In this document: positions 53,812 through 62,239 of the stretch, one piece after another
Numbering within the stretch: position 1 is the stretch's first letter
How the letters are laid out: the number at the start of each line of letters is the position of its first letter
DNA from: JASLEW01 sp035544875
GTDB taxonomy: Bacteria; Acidobacteriota; Thermoanaerobaculia; Multivoradales; UBA5704
Assembly: GCA_035544875.1 (NCBI GenBank)
Contig: DASZZP010000021.1
Location: 1 to 64,000, forward strand
DNA length: 64,000 nucleotides
Reading direction: 5' to 3'
Position numbers and translations under genes: made by a program
The notes under the pieces: generated by a model
The model's input: only the letters and a program-made list of their open reading frames with translations
Database searches by the model: none
Told to the model about the DNA's origin: nothing

Positions 53812-55197
53812 CTACGCCCACCTGCCCGCGCGGGCCGCCGGCGCCCCTTCGGCGGGCGCTGCCGGTGCCGCGCCCTCGGCCTCGGTGGCTTCCAGCAGCA
53901 CGCCGTGCCACCGGTGATCGATGGCGACCACGCCAAAGGCATAGCCCTTGCCATGCACGCTGAAGGCCTGGCGCAGGACCAGCTGGTCGTAGATATGCAG
54001 TCCCTCTTCGCCGAGCAGGAAGACGTAGAGCGTGAAGTCTCCCTTGACCAGCGGCAGCTTGGCGATCGCGAGCCTCCTGCGGTAGCGGGTGGCGCCGGAG
54101 ACGGGCGGCAGCCCGTCGAGGTGCGTGGCCAGTGCGCACACCTCGAGGCCGTCCAGGCGGTTGATGCCAACGCCGACATGGAAGGCGAGATTCGGGTCCT
54201 CGCTCTGCCACTCGATCTCGAGCTCCCACGGCTGCCCGGGGGCGTACACGGCGCACTCTCCCCCACCGCCCGGGTCGGCCGCGGCGGTGGCGGCGCCGCC
54301 AGCGAGCCGCGCGGCGATGATTTGAGCAGGTTGAGCAGGTTGAGCAGGTTGAGCAGGTTGAGCAGGCTGGGCCGGCTGCTCGGGCTTTGCCGGCTCCACG
54401 TCCGCCGCCGCTGCCGGCCCCTTGGCGGTCTTGCCGCCGGCCGGCGCCGCGGCGCCTCCCGAGCTGCCCTTGGTCAGCAGGAAGCTCTCATAGGCGCGCA
54501 CCACCTCCGAGACCGGCCCCAGCGCCTCGGCCCGCCCGCGGCGCAGCCACAGCGCGCGCTGGCAGAAGGCCGAGGCGTAGTACATGGCGTGCGAGCAGAA
54601 GAGGAGCGTGCCGCCGGCACCGACGAACTGCAGCAGCCGGTCCATGCATTTCTTCTGGAAATAACCGTCGCCGACCGACAAGGCCTCGTCGATGATCAAC
54701 ACGTCGGGTTCGACCTGGGTGGCGATCGAGAAGCCGAGACGCATCGCCATGCCGGTCGAGTAACACTTCACAGGTTGGTCTATGAACTCGCCGAGCTCGC
54801 TCCAGTCGACGATGGCGGGCATCTTCTGCCGCAGCTCCGCTTCGCCGAGGCCGAGCATTGCGGCATTGAGGACGATGTTCTGGCGACCGGTGAACTCGGG
54901 ATGGAAGCCGGAGCCCAGCTCGAGGATCGAGGCGACCTTGCCGTGCACTGCCAGTGTGCCTCCCGACGGTGCGCAGATGCCGGCGAGGATCTTCAGCAGG
55001 GTGCTCTTGCCGGCGCCGTTTTCGCCGATGATGGCCAGCCCCTCGCCCCGCGCCAGGGTGAAGCTGACCTGGTCGAGGGCGCGGAACTCCCGGTGCCGCG
55101 GACGCCGGGTCACCGCCTCGCGCAGCCGGTCCCAGGGAGTCGAGTAGACCTTGTAGATCTTGGAGAGCTGGCTGATCGCAACCGCAGGCTCTGGCAT
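53812..55197 (-). CDS. Wzt-like polysaccharide ABC exporter ATPase
   Basis: 461 residues. ABC domain at 1-240: GLAIIGENGAGKSTLLKILA, GFHPEFTGRQNIVLNAAMLG (the H/Y-rich form of polysaccharide exporters), and the Walker B region VEPDVLIIDEALSVGDGYFQ. A linker of about 50 residues contains six PAQ tripeptides in a row. Residues 300-445 are a beta-sandwich of the Wzt C-terminal type (WELEIEWQSEDPNLAFHVGV, GLHIYDQLVL), which in O-antigen systems binds the glycan's capped end. Its permease (Wzm) is not next to it or elsewhere in the window. First gene of the glycan operon. Confidence 0.88.
   Translation of the reverse strand: MPEPAVAISQLSKIYKVYSTPWDRLREAVTRRPRHREFRALDQVSFTLARGEGLAIIGENGAGKSTLLKILAGICAPSGGTLAVHGKVASILELGSGFHPEFTGRQNIVLNAAMLGLGEAELRQKMPAIVDWSELGEFIDQPVKCYSTGMAMRLGFSIATQVEPDVLIIDEALSVGDGYFQKKCMDRLLQFVGAGGTLLFCSHAMYYASAFCQRALWLRRGRAEALGPVSEVVRAYESFLLTKGSSGGAAAPAGGKTAKGPAAAADVEPAKPEQPAQPAQPAQPAQPAQPAQIIAARLAGGAATAAADPGGGGECAVYAPGQPWELEIEWQSEDPNLAFHVGVGINRLDGLEVCALATHLDGLPPVSGATRYRRRLAIAKLPLVKGDFTLYVFLLGEEGLHIYDQLVLRQAFSVHGKGYAFGVVAIDHRWHGVLLEATEAEGAAPAAPAEGAPAARAGRWA
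54322..54366 (-). repeat. 9-bp tandem repeat encoding PAQ units
   Basis: Five perfect copies of a 9-bp unit (TTGAGCAGG on the plus strand) in the linker of the Wzt-like gene. Being a multiple of three, changes in copy number would keep the frame and only change the linker length. Confidence 0.85.
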
Positions 55198-55240
55198 CCG
55201 CCTCCGATTCTACAGCGGCCTGGGTTGGAACATGATCAGC

Positions 55241-58200
55241 TCAACGTGCTGCTCCCCTCACGTACGCCGGCGCGCCGGTGCTGACGCTGAGCACCTGGGC
55301 CGCGGCGAGCGCCTTGCCGCCGTTGACCACCACCTGGACCGTGAACCCACCTTGCACTCCCGCCGCCGGAATCGGGTGCTGCGCCGGCAGGAACTGCCGC
55401 AGGCGGCCGGGAGCGAGCTGGACGCCCTTGACCGTGCCCAGCACGCTGCCGTCGAGCGCTCTGTAGACCAGGTCATAGCTCGCGATATCGGAAGAGCTCG
55501 GGTTGAACACCCACAGCGTCGTCAGGTGGTCATTGTCCTGGCGCAGCCCCACCAGGTAGTGCGACTGGCCCGGCGACGCCGCGTCGGCATCGGAGAACGG
55601 CTGCATCGTCTGGCCATAGGTGTTGGCCAGCGAGGCCGTGCTGTTGTAGCTCTCGGCCTGCACGACCGGGAAGACGCCGTTGGGCGAGGTGCTGCTGACC
55701 GTGATCACCCCGACCACGTTGCCGAGGCTCCATTCCGAGCTGATGGCATTGACCAGGCGGTGGGTCTCGCCCGGGGCGAGCGTCAGCGCCACGCTAGGGG
55801 TCGTCTGGCCCGCCACGCCGAGCCGGGTGAAGGTCAGATTGGCGGTCGCCGGCTGGTCGCCCGTGTTGGCCAGCACGACGTCGCTCTGCCAGGCGCCGGT
55901 GGTGCTGAACGCCCCCACGATGTAGAGCTTGGACAAGGTCGTCGGACCGGCCACCAGGAAGGAGGGATCGCCCGAGCCGAGCCGCAAGTTCTCGCCGTAC
56001 GGGAAGAGCGTGGCGCTGCTCTTGTTCTCGACCGCGATCCGGTAGTCGCTGAGGTTGGAAATGCCGAACAGGCTCTCCACGTCTCCGACCTGGAACTGCC
56101 GCTGCCCGAACGGGCTCAGCGTCAGGTCGCCCTGCGACTCGGCGACCTGCTTGCCGGTGCTGTCGAAGAAGCGCAGGTGATAGGACGCCGGGCTCGCCGT
56201 GGGATTGCTCACCCCGAAGTAGGCCAGACGGTCGTTGTCGTTCACCAGGCCGATCAGATGTTGCAGCGTGCTGGCGGGAGCGGCCTCGTTCGCAGCGCCC
56301 TGGTCCGGTGCGTTCGCTGTTTCAGATGTTGCCCCAGATGTGGCAGCCGCCTTGATCGCCAGCCCGGGAATGGTCTGGCCAAACTGGCCGCCGTCGGTGC
56401 GTACCACCGTGTTGAACGAGGTGATCACCGGCAACGGATCGCTCGCCTTCACCGTCACGGTGACGAATCCAGAAATGTTGTCGCGGTTGAACAGCCCTTG
56501 CAGGACGTTCGGAGCGTAGAGCGTCGCGCTCGGCGCGATGGTCTGAGTCGACGACGGCGGATTGCTCTCCGGCGTGCCGCGCTTCAAGAACGTCAAAGTG
56601 ACGTCGACCGGGGTGGCGCTCGGGTTGAACAGGTAGAGGTCGGTCGACTGCACCAGCGCGCCCCGCGACTGTGCGATCCAGGGCAGGACCTCGCTCTGGA
56701 ACTTCGGCGGCGGCGGACCCGCGATCTGGAAGTTCTTGCTCACCGAGCCGCTGGTGAAACCGGTCGCCGCGACGCTCAGCGTGACCGTGTAGTTGCCGGG
56801 CTGCGTCCAGACGTGATCGATCTGCGCGCCGCTGCCGTTGGTCTGGTCGCCGAAATCCCAGCTGAAGCTGGTGGCGTTCTGGGCCGTCCCGTGAAGCGTC
56901 ACCACCTGGCCGGTGGTGGCCGTGCAGAAGGTGAAGCTGAACTGAAGCGTGCAGGTCGCATTGTCGGCGGTGAAGTCGGGATTCAGCGGCGGCGGCGGCG
57001 GCGGGGTGTTGGCCAGCACGGTCACGGTCTGCGCCACTTCGCTGATGCAGGTGCCGAGCATGCAGCCGGTGCCGTTCCCCGGCTTCGACACGTCGAGCTT
57101 GACCGTGTAGTTGCCGGCGGCGGCGTAGACGTGGCTCGCCGTCGTGCCGGTGCCGCTCGCGCCATCGCCGAAGTACCAGTTGTAGCCCGTGGGAGCGCCG
57201 GTCGAAGACGAGCCGTCGAAGTTGACCGTGTCGCCGGCCTTCGGCGCCGCCGGCGAGAAGGTGAATGCGGCCTGCAGTGGACTGCCGCCCGGGTTTCCGC
57301 CCGTCGAGATCGCCACCGATGCGAAGCCGGTGGCCGAACCGCAGCCGCTATTGGTCGCGCTCAGGTTGTAGTTGCCGGCCGTCGCCCAGGAAACCGCGAT
57401 CGACGAGGCGGTCGAGGAGCCGGCGATGGTGCCGCCCGAGGTGCTCCAGCTCCACGCCGCGGCCGGCGTGCAGTTCGACGCGACCGCGGTATAGGTCAGG
57501 CTCTGACCGGGCGTGCCGCTGACCGGACCGCTGATCGCGATCGTCGGACTGGGCGGCGGCGGCGGCGGCGGCCCGGCCGAACCGATGACGAGCAAGGGGT
57601 GGACGTACATTGCCGACTCGCTGGCGCCGCGGCGCACCCGCAGCACCGGGTAGTAGACCCCTTGCGCGACGTAGGTGAACGAGGTCACCGGCGACGTGTG
57701 GTTCGCGTCGGTGAAGTTGCCCGGACCACCCGGATTGGTATTGGTCCAGTCGTAGTCCCAGAACGTCGCGCCGGTCGAGCTGTCGTTGAACGTGACCACC
57801 TGGCCGACGGTGAACGAGCAGGGCGCGAACGAGCACTGGGCCTGGAACAGCGCCGTCAGCGGCGTGGTCACGGCAACCGGCACGGTCAGGGCGCCGCTCG
57901 TCACCCCCGCCGGGTTGGAGACGCAGTTGCGCACCTTGACCGTCACCTTGTATCCGGGGCTGGTGTTGACCGCGGTGTAGGTGTGGCTCGGATTCGGTCC
58001 CAGGCTCGGATCGTTGGTCCAGCCGCTGTAGCCGTCGCTGGCCGGCCCGCCTCCCGGGTTGTCGCCGAAGTTCCAGTTCCACTCCGTCGCTCCGGCGGCA
58101 ACGACATGGAACTGCACGGTGGCGGAGGTGAACGGATCATCGACCGGCGCGAAGGTCGCCGGCAGCGCCGGCAGCGAGCCGAGGTTGACCTGGACATTGG

Positions 58201-60160
58201 CGGATGCCGATCCGGAGCCGTTGCTGAGCAGCAGCGTCACCGCGTAGCTCCCCGCCCCGGCCGCGGTGGCCTTGGTGTCCCAGATGAACGGATTGGGGGT
58301 CGGCGAGGTGCCAAGGTTCTGCGCCATGCTCGCCTGATTCAAGGCTGACCAGCCATAGGTCAGCGTCGGCGCGCCCGACACACCTTTGGCCGTCAGGGTC
58401 ACCGGCTGGCACTGCAGCGGACTCGCGGGCGAGACGCCGATGCCGCCCACCGCCGGCTTGGGATCGAGCACCGTCAGGGTCTGGCTCGCCGTGTTGCTCC
58501 CCTGGTCGTTCTTGGCGGTCAGCGAGACCGTCTTGGTGCCCTTGGCGGCGAAAGTCACCCCGCTCGGACTCTGCACCGTCGAGGCGGCCGGACTGCCGTC
58601 CGGGCTGAAGCTCCAGCTCCACAGCTTCGGCAGGCCGCTCGAGGTGTCGGTGAAGGAGACCGGCGTGCCTGGGTAGATCTGCGACGGGCTGTAGTTGAAG
58701 CTGGCGGTGGGGATCGTCGCGCCGACGTGCTGGTGCACGTCGAGGACCGCGAAGGCGGCACGGTAGAAGTAGCTCCCGCCATCGAACTTGCCTTGGTACG
58801 GCGCGATGTAGTTGAAGCCGGTCGGGTTTGCGCGGTAGTACCATCCCCAGTAGCCGGAGGGGTTGAACGTGCCCTTGCCGGCACAGCCCCTGGGGTTGCT
58901 GGCGTCGACGCTCGTGGAGGTCTGGTCCAGGGGACAGGTCGGGTCGGACACGTCGAGCAGCCATTCGCGCTGTGCCGTGGGAGCCGTGCAGCGCTCGGCC
59001 GACCCGAGGTACAGGTAGGGGGTACCGCCGCTGCGCGAAAAGCTTATCGTGTACGCGGCATCGCCGGCGGAGTCGTTGAAGACCCCGGAGAAGACCTGCG
59101 GCGCGGTGGCGTCGCCGGCCGCGCCGCAGCTGTTCTTGGTGATGCAGCTGACGTCGTAGATGTAGAGCGATGGCAGGATGATCGTGGAAATGCGGGAGCT
59201 GACCCGCGCCGCCAGGTAGTACTTGCCGCTGGCGTTGTCTTTCCACATGGTGACGCCGTCGACGTTCAGGCTCTTCAGCCCACTCAATCTGAGCTGCGGA
59301 CTCGTAACGTTGGAGACGTCCCAGAGAATGAAGCCGCCGTTGCCCGAGCTTCCCACCAGGTAGTTGTCGGCGCCGCCGAGAGGACCATAGGGACCGGTGC
59401 CGATCAGTCCCGCGTAGACGCCGAGACAGTCCGTCCCCACCGTCTGTTCGGTGCAGGTCAGCTGCTGGGCGGCGCTCATGTTGAAGGCGTTGATGCCGGA
59501 AATCTGGCCCGGCGCGAAGGCATAGGCTGTGTTGTTGATGTTGGCGGCGTAGAGCGCACTGTTATTCTCATTCGGGTTCTGATAAGCCACTCTGGGCTGG
59601 GTCTTGTTGCTGGTGTCGATGATCGCGAGGCCGACGCCCCCGGTGCCGACGAAGGCGGCCACGCCGTCGTTGCCCGGCGCCATGGCGAGGTTCTCTCCCG
59701 GATACTTGTTCTCGGGACGAACGTTGAAGAACGGAAACTGGTTGTAGTTCAGGGTGCCGACCTGCGCCGGCGAGCCGGGGTTGGTATGGATGTCCCAGAC
59801 CTGGACCTGGTAGTCGCCGCCGGTGAAGAGATAGCCGTTGACGATCTCGAGGGCGCGGTAGAAGTTGTGGGTGAAATACAGCGGACTGCTGCCCTCGTCG
59901 TTGAAGGTGCTCCGGTCGCGTTCCCCGGGCAGCGGGCTCGGGTCGACAGGCTTCATGTTGCCCCAGAAGCTCGGCGGCACCGGAGTCACCGGCCCGCCGC
60001 AAGCGATGTAGCCGCAGCCGCTATGGTCGCAGACCTGGGCCGCCGCTGGGCGCGCGAGGCCCGGCACCAGGACTGCCGACAGAACCAGAAGGAGTGCGCC
60101 GGCCCGGGCGAGGTTCCGGATGCGAGGAGTTGTCGTCGCGAAATGATCCAGTCTATCCAT
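55241..60160 (-). CDS. Giant secreted PKD-repeat protein
   Basis: Start at the ATG at 60160, with GGAGGAGC ahead; 1639 residues. A signal peptide (ARAGALLLVLSAVLVPGLAR, cleavage near PAAAQ) is followed by a 450-residue region with LVIVD-like propeller repeats (VQVWDIHTNPGSPAQVGTL, GVGLAIIDTSNKTQPRVAY). From about 520 to 1130 come six or seven PKD/Ig-like domains (WSWSFSPDGS, YNWYFGDGASG, FSWDFGDQTNG, each with a GNYTVKLDV-like strand). The C-terminal 480 residues hold a repeated beta unit with IGLVNDNDRLAYFGVSNP and VGLRQDNDHLTTLWVFNP. No enzyme site or sorting motif was seen. Likely a surface adhesion or binding protein. Confidence 0.85.
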   Translation of the reverse strand: MDRLDHFATTTPRIRNLARAGALLLVLSAVLVPGLARPAAAQVCDHSGCGYIACGGPVTPVPPSFWGNMKPVDPSPLPGERDRSTFNDEGSSPLYFTHNFYRALEIVNGYLFTGGDYQVQVWDIHTNPGSPAQVGTLNYNQFPFFNVRPENKYPGENLAMAPGNDGVAAFVGTGGVGLAIIDTSNKTQPRVAYQNPNENNSALYAANINNTAYAFAPGQISGINAFNMSAAQQLTCTEQTVGTDCLGVYAGLIGTGPYGPLGGADNYLVGSSGNGGFILWDVSNVTSPQLRLSGLKSLNVDGVTMWKDNASGKYYLAARVSSRISTIILPSLYIYDVSCITKNSCGAAGDATAPQVFSGVFNDSAGDAAYTISFSRSGGTPYLYLGSAERCTAPTAQREWLLDVSDPTCPLDQTSTSVDASNPRGCAGKGTFNPSGYWGWYYRANPTGFNYIAPYQGKFDGGSYFYRAAFAVLDVHQHVGATIPTASFNYSPSQIYPGTPVSFTDTSSGLPKLWSWSFSPDGSPAASTVQSPSGVTFAAKGTKTVSLTAKNDQGSNTASQTLTVLDPKPAVGGIGVSPASPLQCQPVTLTAKGVSGAPTLTYGWSALNQASMAQNLGTSPTPNPFIWDTKATAAGAGSYAVTLLLSNGSGSASANVQVNLGSLPALPATFAPVDDPFTSATVQFHVVAAGATEWNWNFGDNPGGGPASDGYSGWTNDPSLGPNPSHTYTAVNTSPGYKVTVKVRNCVSNPAGVTSGALTVPVAVTTPLTALFQAQCSFAPCSFTVGQVVTFNDSSTGATFWDYDWTNTNPGGPGNFTDANHTSPVTSFTYVAQGVYYPVLRVRRGASESAMYVHPLLVIGSAGPPPPPPPSPTIAISGPVSGTPGQSLTYTAVASNCTPAAAWSWSTSGGTIAGSSTASSIAVSWATAGNYNLSATNSGCGSATGFASVAISTGGNPGGSPLQAAFTFSPAAPKAGDTVNFDGSSSTGAPTGYNWYFGDGASGTGTTASHVYAAAGNYTVKLDVSKPGNGTGCMLGTCISEVAQTVTVLANTPPPPPPLNPDFTADNATCTLQFSFTFCTATTGQVVTLHGTAQNATSFSWDFGDQTNGSGAQIDHVWTQPGNYTVTLSVAATGFTSGSVSKNFQIAGPPPPKFQSEVLPWIAQSRGALVQSTDLYLFNPSATPVDVTLTFLKRGTPESNPPSSTQTIAPSATLYAPNVLQGLFNRDNISGFVTVTVKASDPLPVITSFNTVVRTDGGQFGQTIPGLAIKAAATSGATSETANAPDQGAANEAAPASTLQHLIGLVNDNDRLAYFGVSNPTASPASYHLRFFDSTGKQVAESQGDLTLSPFGQRQFQVGDVESLFGISNLSDYRIAVENKSSATLFPYGENLRLGSGDPSFLVAGPTTLSKLYIVGAFSTTGAWQSDVVLANTGDQPATANLTFTRLGVAGQTTPSVALTLAPGETHRLVNAISSEWSLGNVVGVITVSSTSPNGVFPVVQAESYNSTASLANTYGQTMQPFSDADAASPGQSHYLVGLRQDNDHLTTLWVFNPSSSDIASYDLVYRALDGSVLGTVKGVQLAPGRLRQFLPAQHPIPAAGVQGGFTVQVVVNGGKALAAAQVLSVSTGAPAYVRGAAR

Positions 60161-60513
60161 GATGTCGAGCTCCTCCCGGTGTGATCCGAGGCTGTGGCAA
60201 AGACCTGATGGAACTACGCGGATTAGGGCGGTTGCCGGCCCTGGGTCCGAATTCGCCAATCGCAATGCATCGATCGTTGCGCATCCTATTTCTTGCTAGA
60301 ACCCTGCCGTAGCCAGACCCCCGGCCTCCTACGCCGTGGACCGGGGCCTGAGATTTGAAGGGTCCTTCCAAGCTGATCCCCGCGCCCCGTTCGCCGGGCG
60401 AGCGAGGATCAGGTTGCAAGCGCCGACCGGTGTTCGGCGATGGTCGGCGATAGAGGGCGGTGAGCCCGCCGCTCGCACAGGGTGCGAACGGCGGACCCAC
60501 CAGGGCCTAGGGA
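60161..60513. other. Intergenic region between two secreted-protein genes
   Basis: 353 bp. The half next to 60160 should hold the promoter of the PKD gene, but no clear -35/-10 pair was found. The half next to 60513 holds two strong hairpins. No protein-like frame. Confidence 0.4.
60421..60501 (-). terminator. Double hairpin after the 454-residue gene
   Basis: Just downstream of the stop codon, 60459-60501 folds into 19 consecutive base pairs (three G-U) around CCCTG when read on the minus strand. Next to it, CGCCGACC (60421-60428) and GGTCGGCG (60442-60449) form a second perfect 8-bp stem. No T-run follows. Probably a transcript-end stabiliser or an atypical terminator. Confidence 0.5.
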
Positions 60514-61878
60514 CTAAGGAACGAAGTGGTTGGCAGCGCAGGCGCTGTCAAGCCGGATCGCGTCGATGCCGACCGCGAAGTGGCCGTTCGAGGCGAGCGT
60601 CGAGACGACGTAAGCCTGGGCCGCTGCGGGGTCGACCGGCGGCCTGGTGGAAGCGCACGCCACGGTCGTGTTGAGGTCGAGGAAGAGCCAGCCGAAGTTG
60701 AATGGCACCGGGAAGCTGGCGCCGTTGACCACGGTGCGCTGCGTCTCGGCCGGGAACGGAATCAGGGTGGTCCCCGGCGGCTGCGGCGAGATCGGCTGCA
60801 CCGACGGCGTGAAGGGGTTCTCCTGCTCGTCGAAGATGACGATCCCTTCCTGGCCCAGCGGGTACCAGCAGGGACGAACGCCTGGATTGACCGGGCAGGC
60901 GAACGGGGCTTGGTTGACCTTCGAGTCGCGCCAAACCAGCAGCGAGGTGCCGCCGCTGAAGGTGCCACCGTTCAAGTAGCGGGTGGCGAAGGTGGTGGCC
61001 AGCGGCTCACGGTTGTCGATGGCGGTGAAGAAGTTGGGGGGGCCTCCGGTGTAACGGCCATAGAAGGTGTAGCGGCCCGAGGTCGTGACGTTCGGATCGG
61101 CGCCGTAGACTCCAAACGCGAAGTTGTTGCCGCCACCGGAACCAGTGCTGATAGCCGCCTCGATGTGCACCAGGTCGCTGCCCTGGGCGAAGTTCTGCGC
61201 CGCGTTGACGATCACCCAGTCGCCCCAGAGGAGGTTCTGGTTGGTCGCGTCGCCAGTGCCGCCGGCGGCGAAGTAACCGAGGTCGCCCGGCGAGCGCAGG
61301 GTACAGTTGTTGACCGTGTCGATCGTGATGTAGCCGCGCGCGATGTTGTCGCCCAAGGCCTGGCCGAAGCACAGGCCGCCGAAGAGCGCGTCGGCCTTGC
61401 CGGTCAGCGACTGTTGCAGATGGGCGACAAAGGCCGCGCTCAGGGTTGGCGGCGGCAGCACAGCCCCGCAGTTTCCGTCGGCGCCCGTCAGGACCGCCGA
61501 CTCAAACGATTTCGGACCCGTCGGGCTGAGCACCGGGGCGCCTTGATCGGCCGTCTTCGTCTGCGGCAGGAGGCCGCTGATGAGGATGTCGCGCATGTTG
61601 ATCGTCTGCACGTCAAAGCCGGTCAGGTAGACGTCGAAGTCGAGCACCACCACCGAAAGGTCGGACCAGACGGTGACGTGGGTCAAGACCTCGATCTGCG
61701 AGGCGTTGTTGATGGAGAACAGGGTGGTGAGCCCGTTCGGGTTGCTGAGGTCCACCTCGAAGTAGGGCAGCAGCAGAGTCGCCGCCGGCACCTGATCGAT
61801 GGTGCAGATAACTGCAGAAGCCTGGCCGCTCAAGGCCAGCAGGCCCACGAGAGCGAGGCTCAGTGCGATTTTCTTCAT
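60514..61878 (-). CDS. Secreted hypothetical protein of 454 residues
   Basis: Start at the ATG at 61878 with AAGGAG upstream; a longer in-frame start at 61992 would put 38 unrelated residues before the signal peptide. MKKIALSLALVGLLALSGQA-SA is a clear signal. The mature part is beta-rich with paired cysteines (VICTIDQV, NCGAVLP, NNCTLRS, FACPVN, RPCWYP, VACAST, SACAAN), and repeated blocks such as AATLLLPYFEVDLSNPNG, NMRDILISG, ARGYITIDTV and LWGDWVIVN. I associate it with a family seen in Acidobacteria-type genomes but cannot name a function. Strong upstream promoter with a long leader. Confidence 0.7.
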   Translation of the reverse strand: MKKIALSLALVGLLALSGQASAVICTIDQVPAATLLLPYFEVDLSNPNGLTTLFSINNASQIEVLTHVTVWSDLSVVVLDFDVYLTGFDVQTINMRDILISGLLPQTKTADQGAPVLSPTGPKSFESAVLTGADGNCGAVLPPPTLSAAFVAHLQQSLTGKADALFGGLCFGQALGDNIARGYITIDTVNNCTLRSPGDLGYFAAGGTGDATNQNLLWGDWVIVNAAQNFAQGSDLVHIEAAISTGSGGGNNFAFGVYGADPNVTTSGRYTFYGRYTGGPPNFFTAIDNREPLATTFATRYLNGGTFSGGTSLLVWRDSKVNQAPFACPVNPGVRPCWYPLGQEGIVIFDEQENPFTPSVQPISPQPPGTTLIPFPAETQRTVVNGASFPVPFNFGWLFLDLNTTVACASTRPPVDPAAAQAYVVSTLASNGHFAVGIDAIRLDSACAANHFVP

Positions 61879-62239
61879 GAAGACAATCTCCTTGAGTTGA
61901 TGTTGCTTGGCTCGCGCAAGCGCAGCCAAGCAAGCGTCAGTGTTGCTGCGTACTGCACTGCAACTCTCCACTCTCCTCGAAAAGAACATCACCTCCCGTT
62001 CAAGGTCTTGTGTATCCCAAGCTAAATCTTATCAATGAGTTACGCCAAGCGGCCCAACGGAGGCTGCCGCACCCAGCGCTGTTCCCTTTGTCGTCACCGG
62101 AGGGGTCCCCAGACTCCCTGACCTCCTCCAAGCAAGTTTTATGCTTTCGCACTATAGATGCCATCTCCCCGCTTGTCAAGGGGCAACCGGCGCCGGCCGG
62201 CGGCTGCGCCGGCTATGCCGCCGGAAATCGGCGGCACGG
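61879..62239. other. Intergenic region with a strong promoter and a long leader
   Basis: 361 bp. It carries the consensus promoter at 62151-62179 and, downstream of it, about 266 nt of transcribed leader with a lower GC content than the genes (AT-rich patches near 62020-62035 and 62128-62145). No small gene with its own ribosome site was convincing. The remaining 60 bp next to 62239 are GC-rich inverted sequence (GCGCCGGCCGGCGGC). Confidence 0.5.
62151..62179 (-). promoter_or_regulatory. Near-consensus sigma-70 promoter
   Basis: On the minus strand TTGACA (62179-62174) is followed after exactly 17 bp by TATAGT (62156-62151). The predicted start point is near 62144, about 266 nt before the ATG of the 454-residue secreted protein. 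It is the best promoter match seen in the window. Confidence 0.7.

Noticed and set aside
55160..58348. Frame of more than 1000 codons opposite the PKD protein
   Set aside because: Arg/Gly/Val-rich antisense shadow; the other strand encodes regular PKD repeats.
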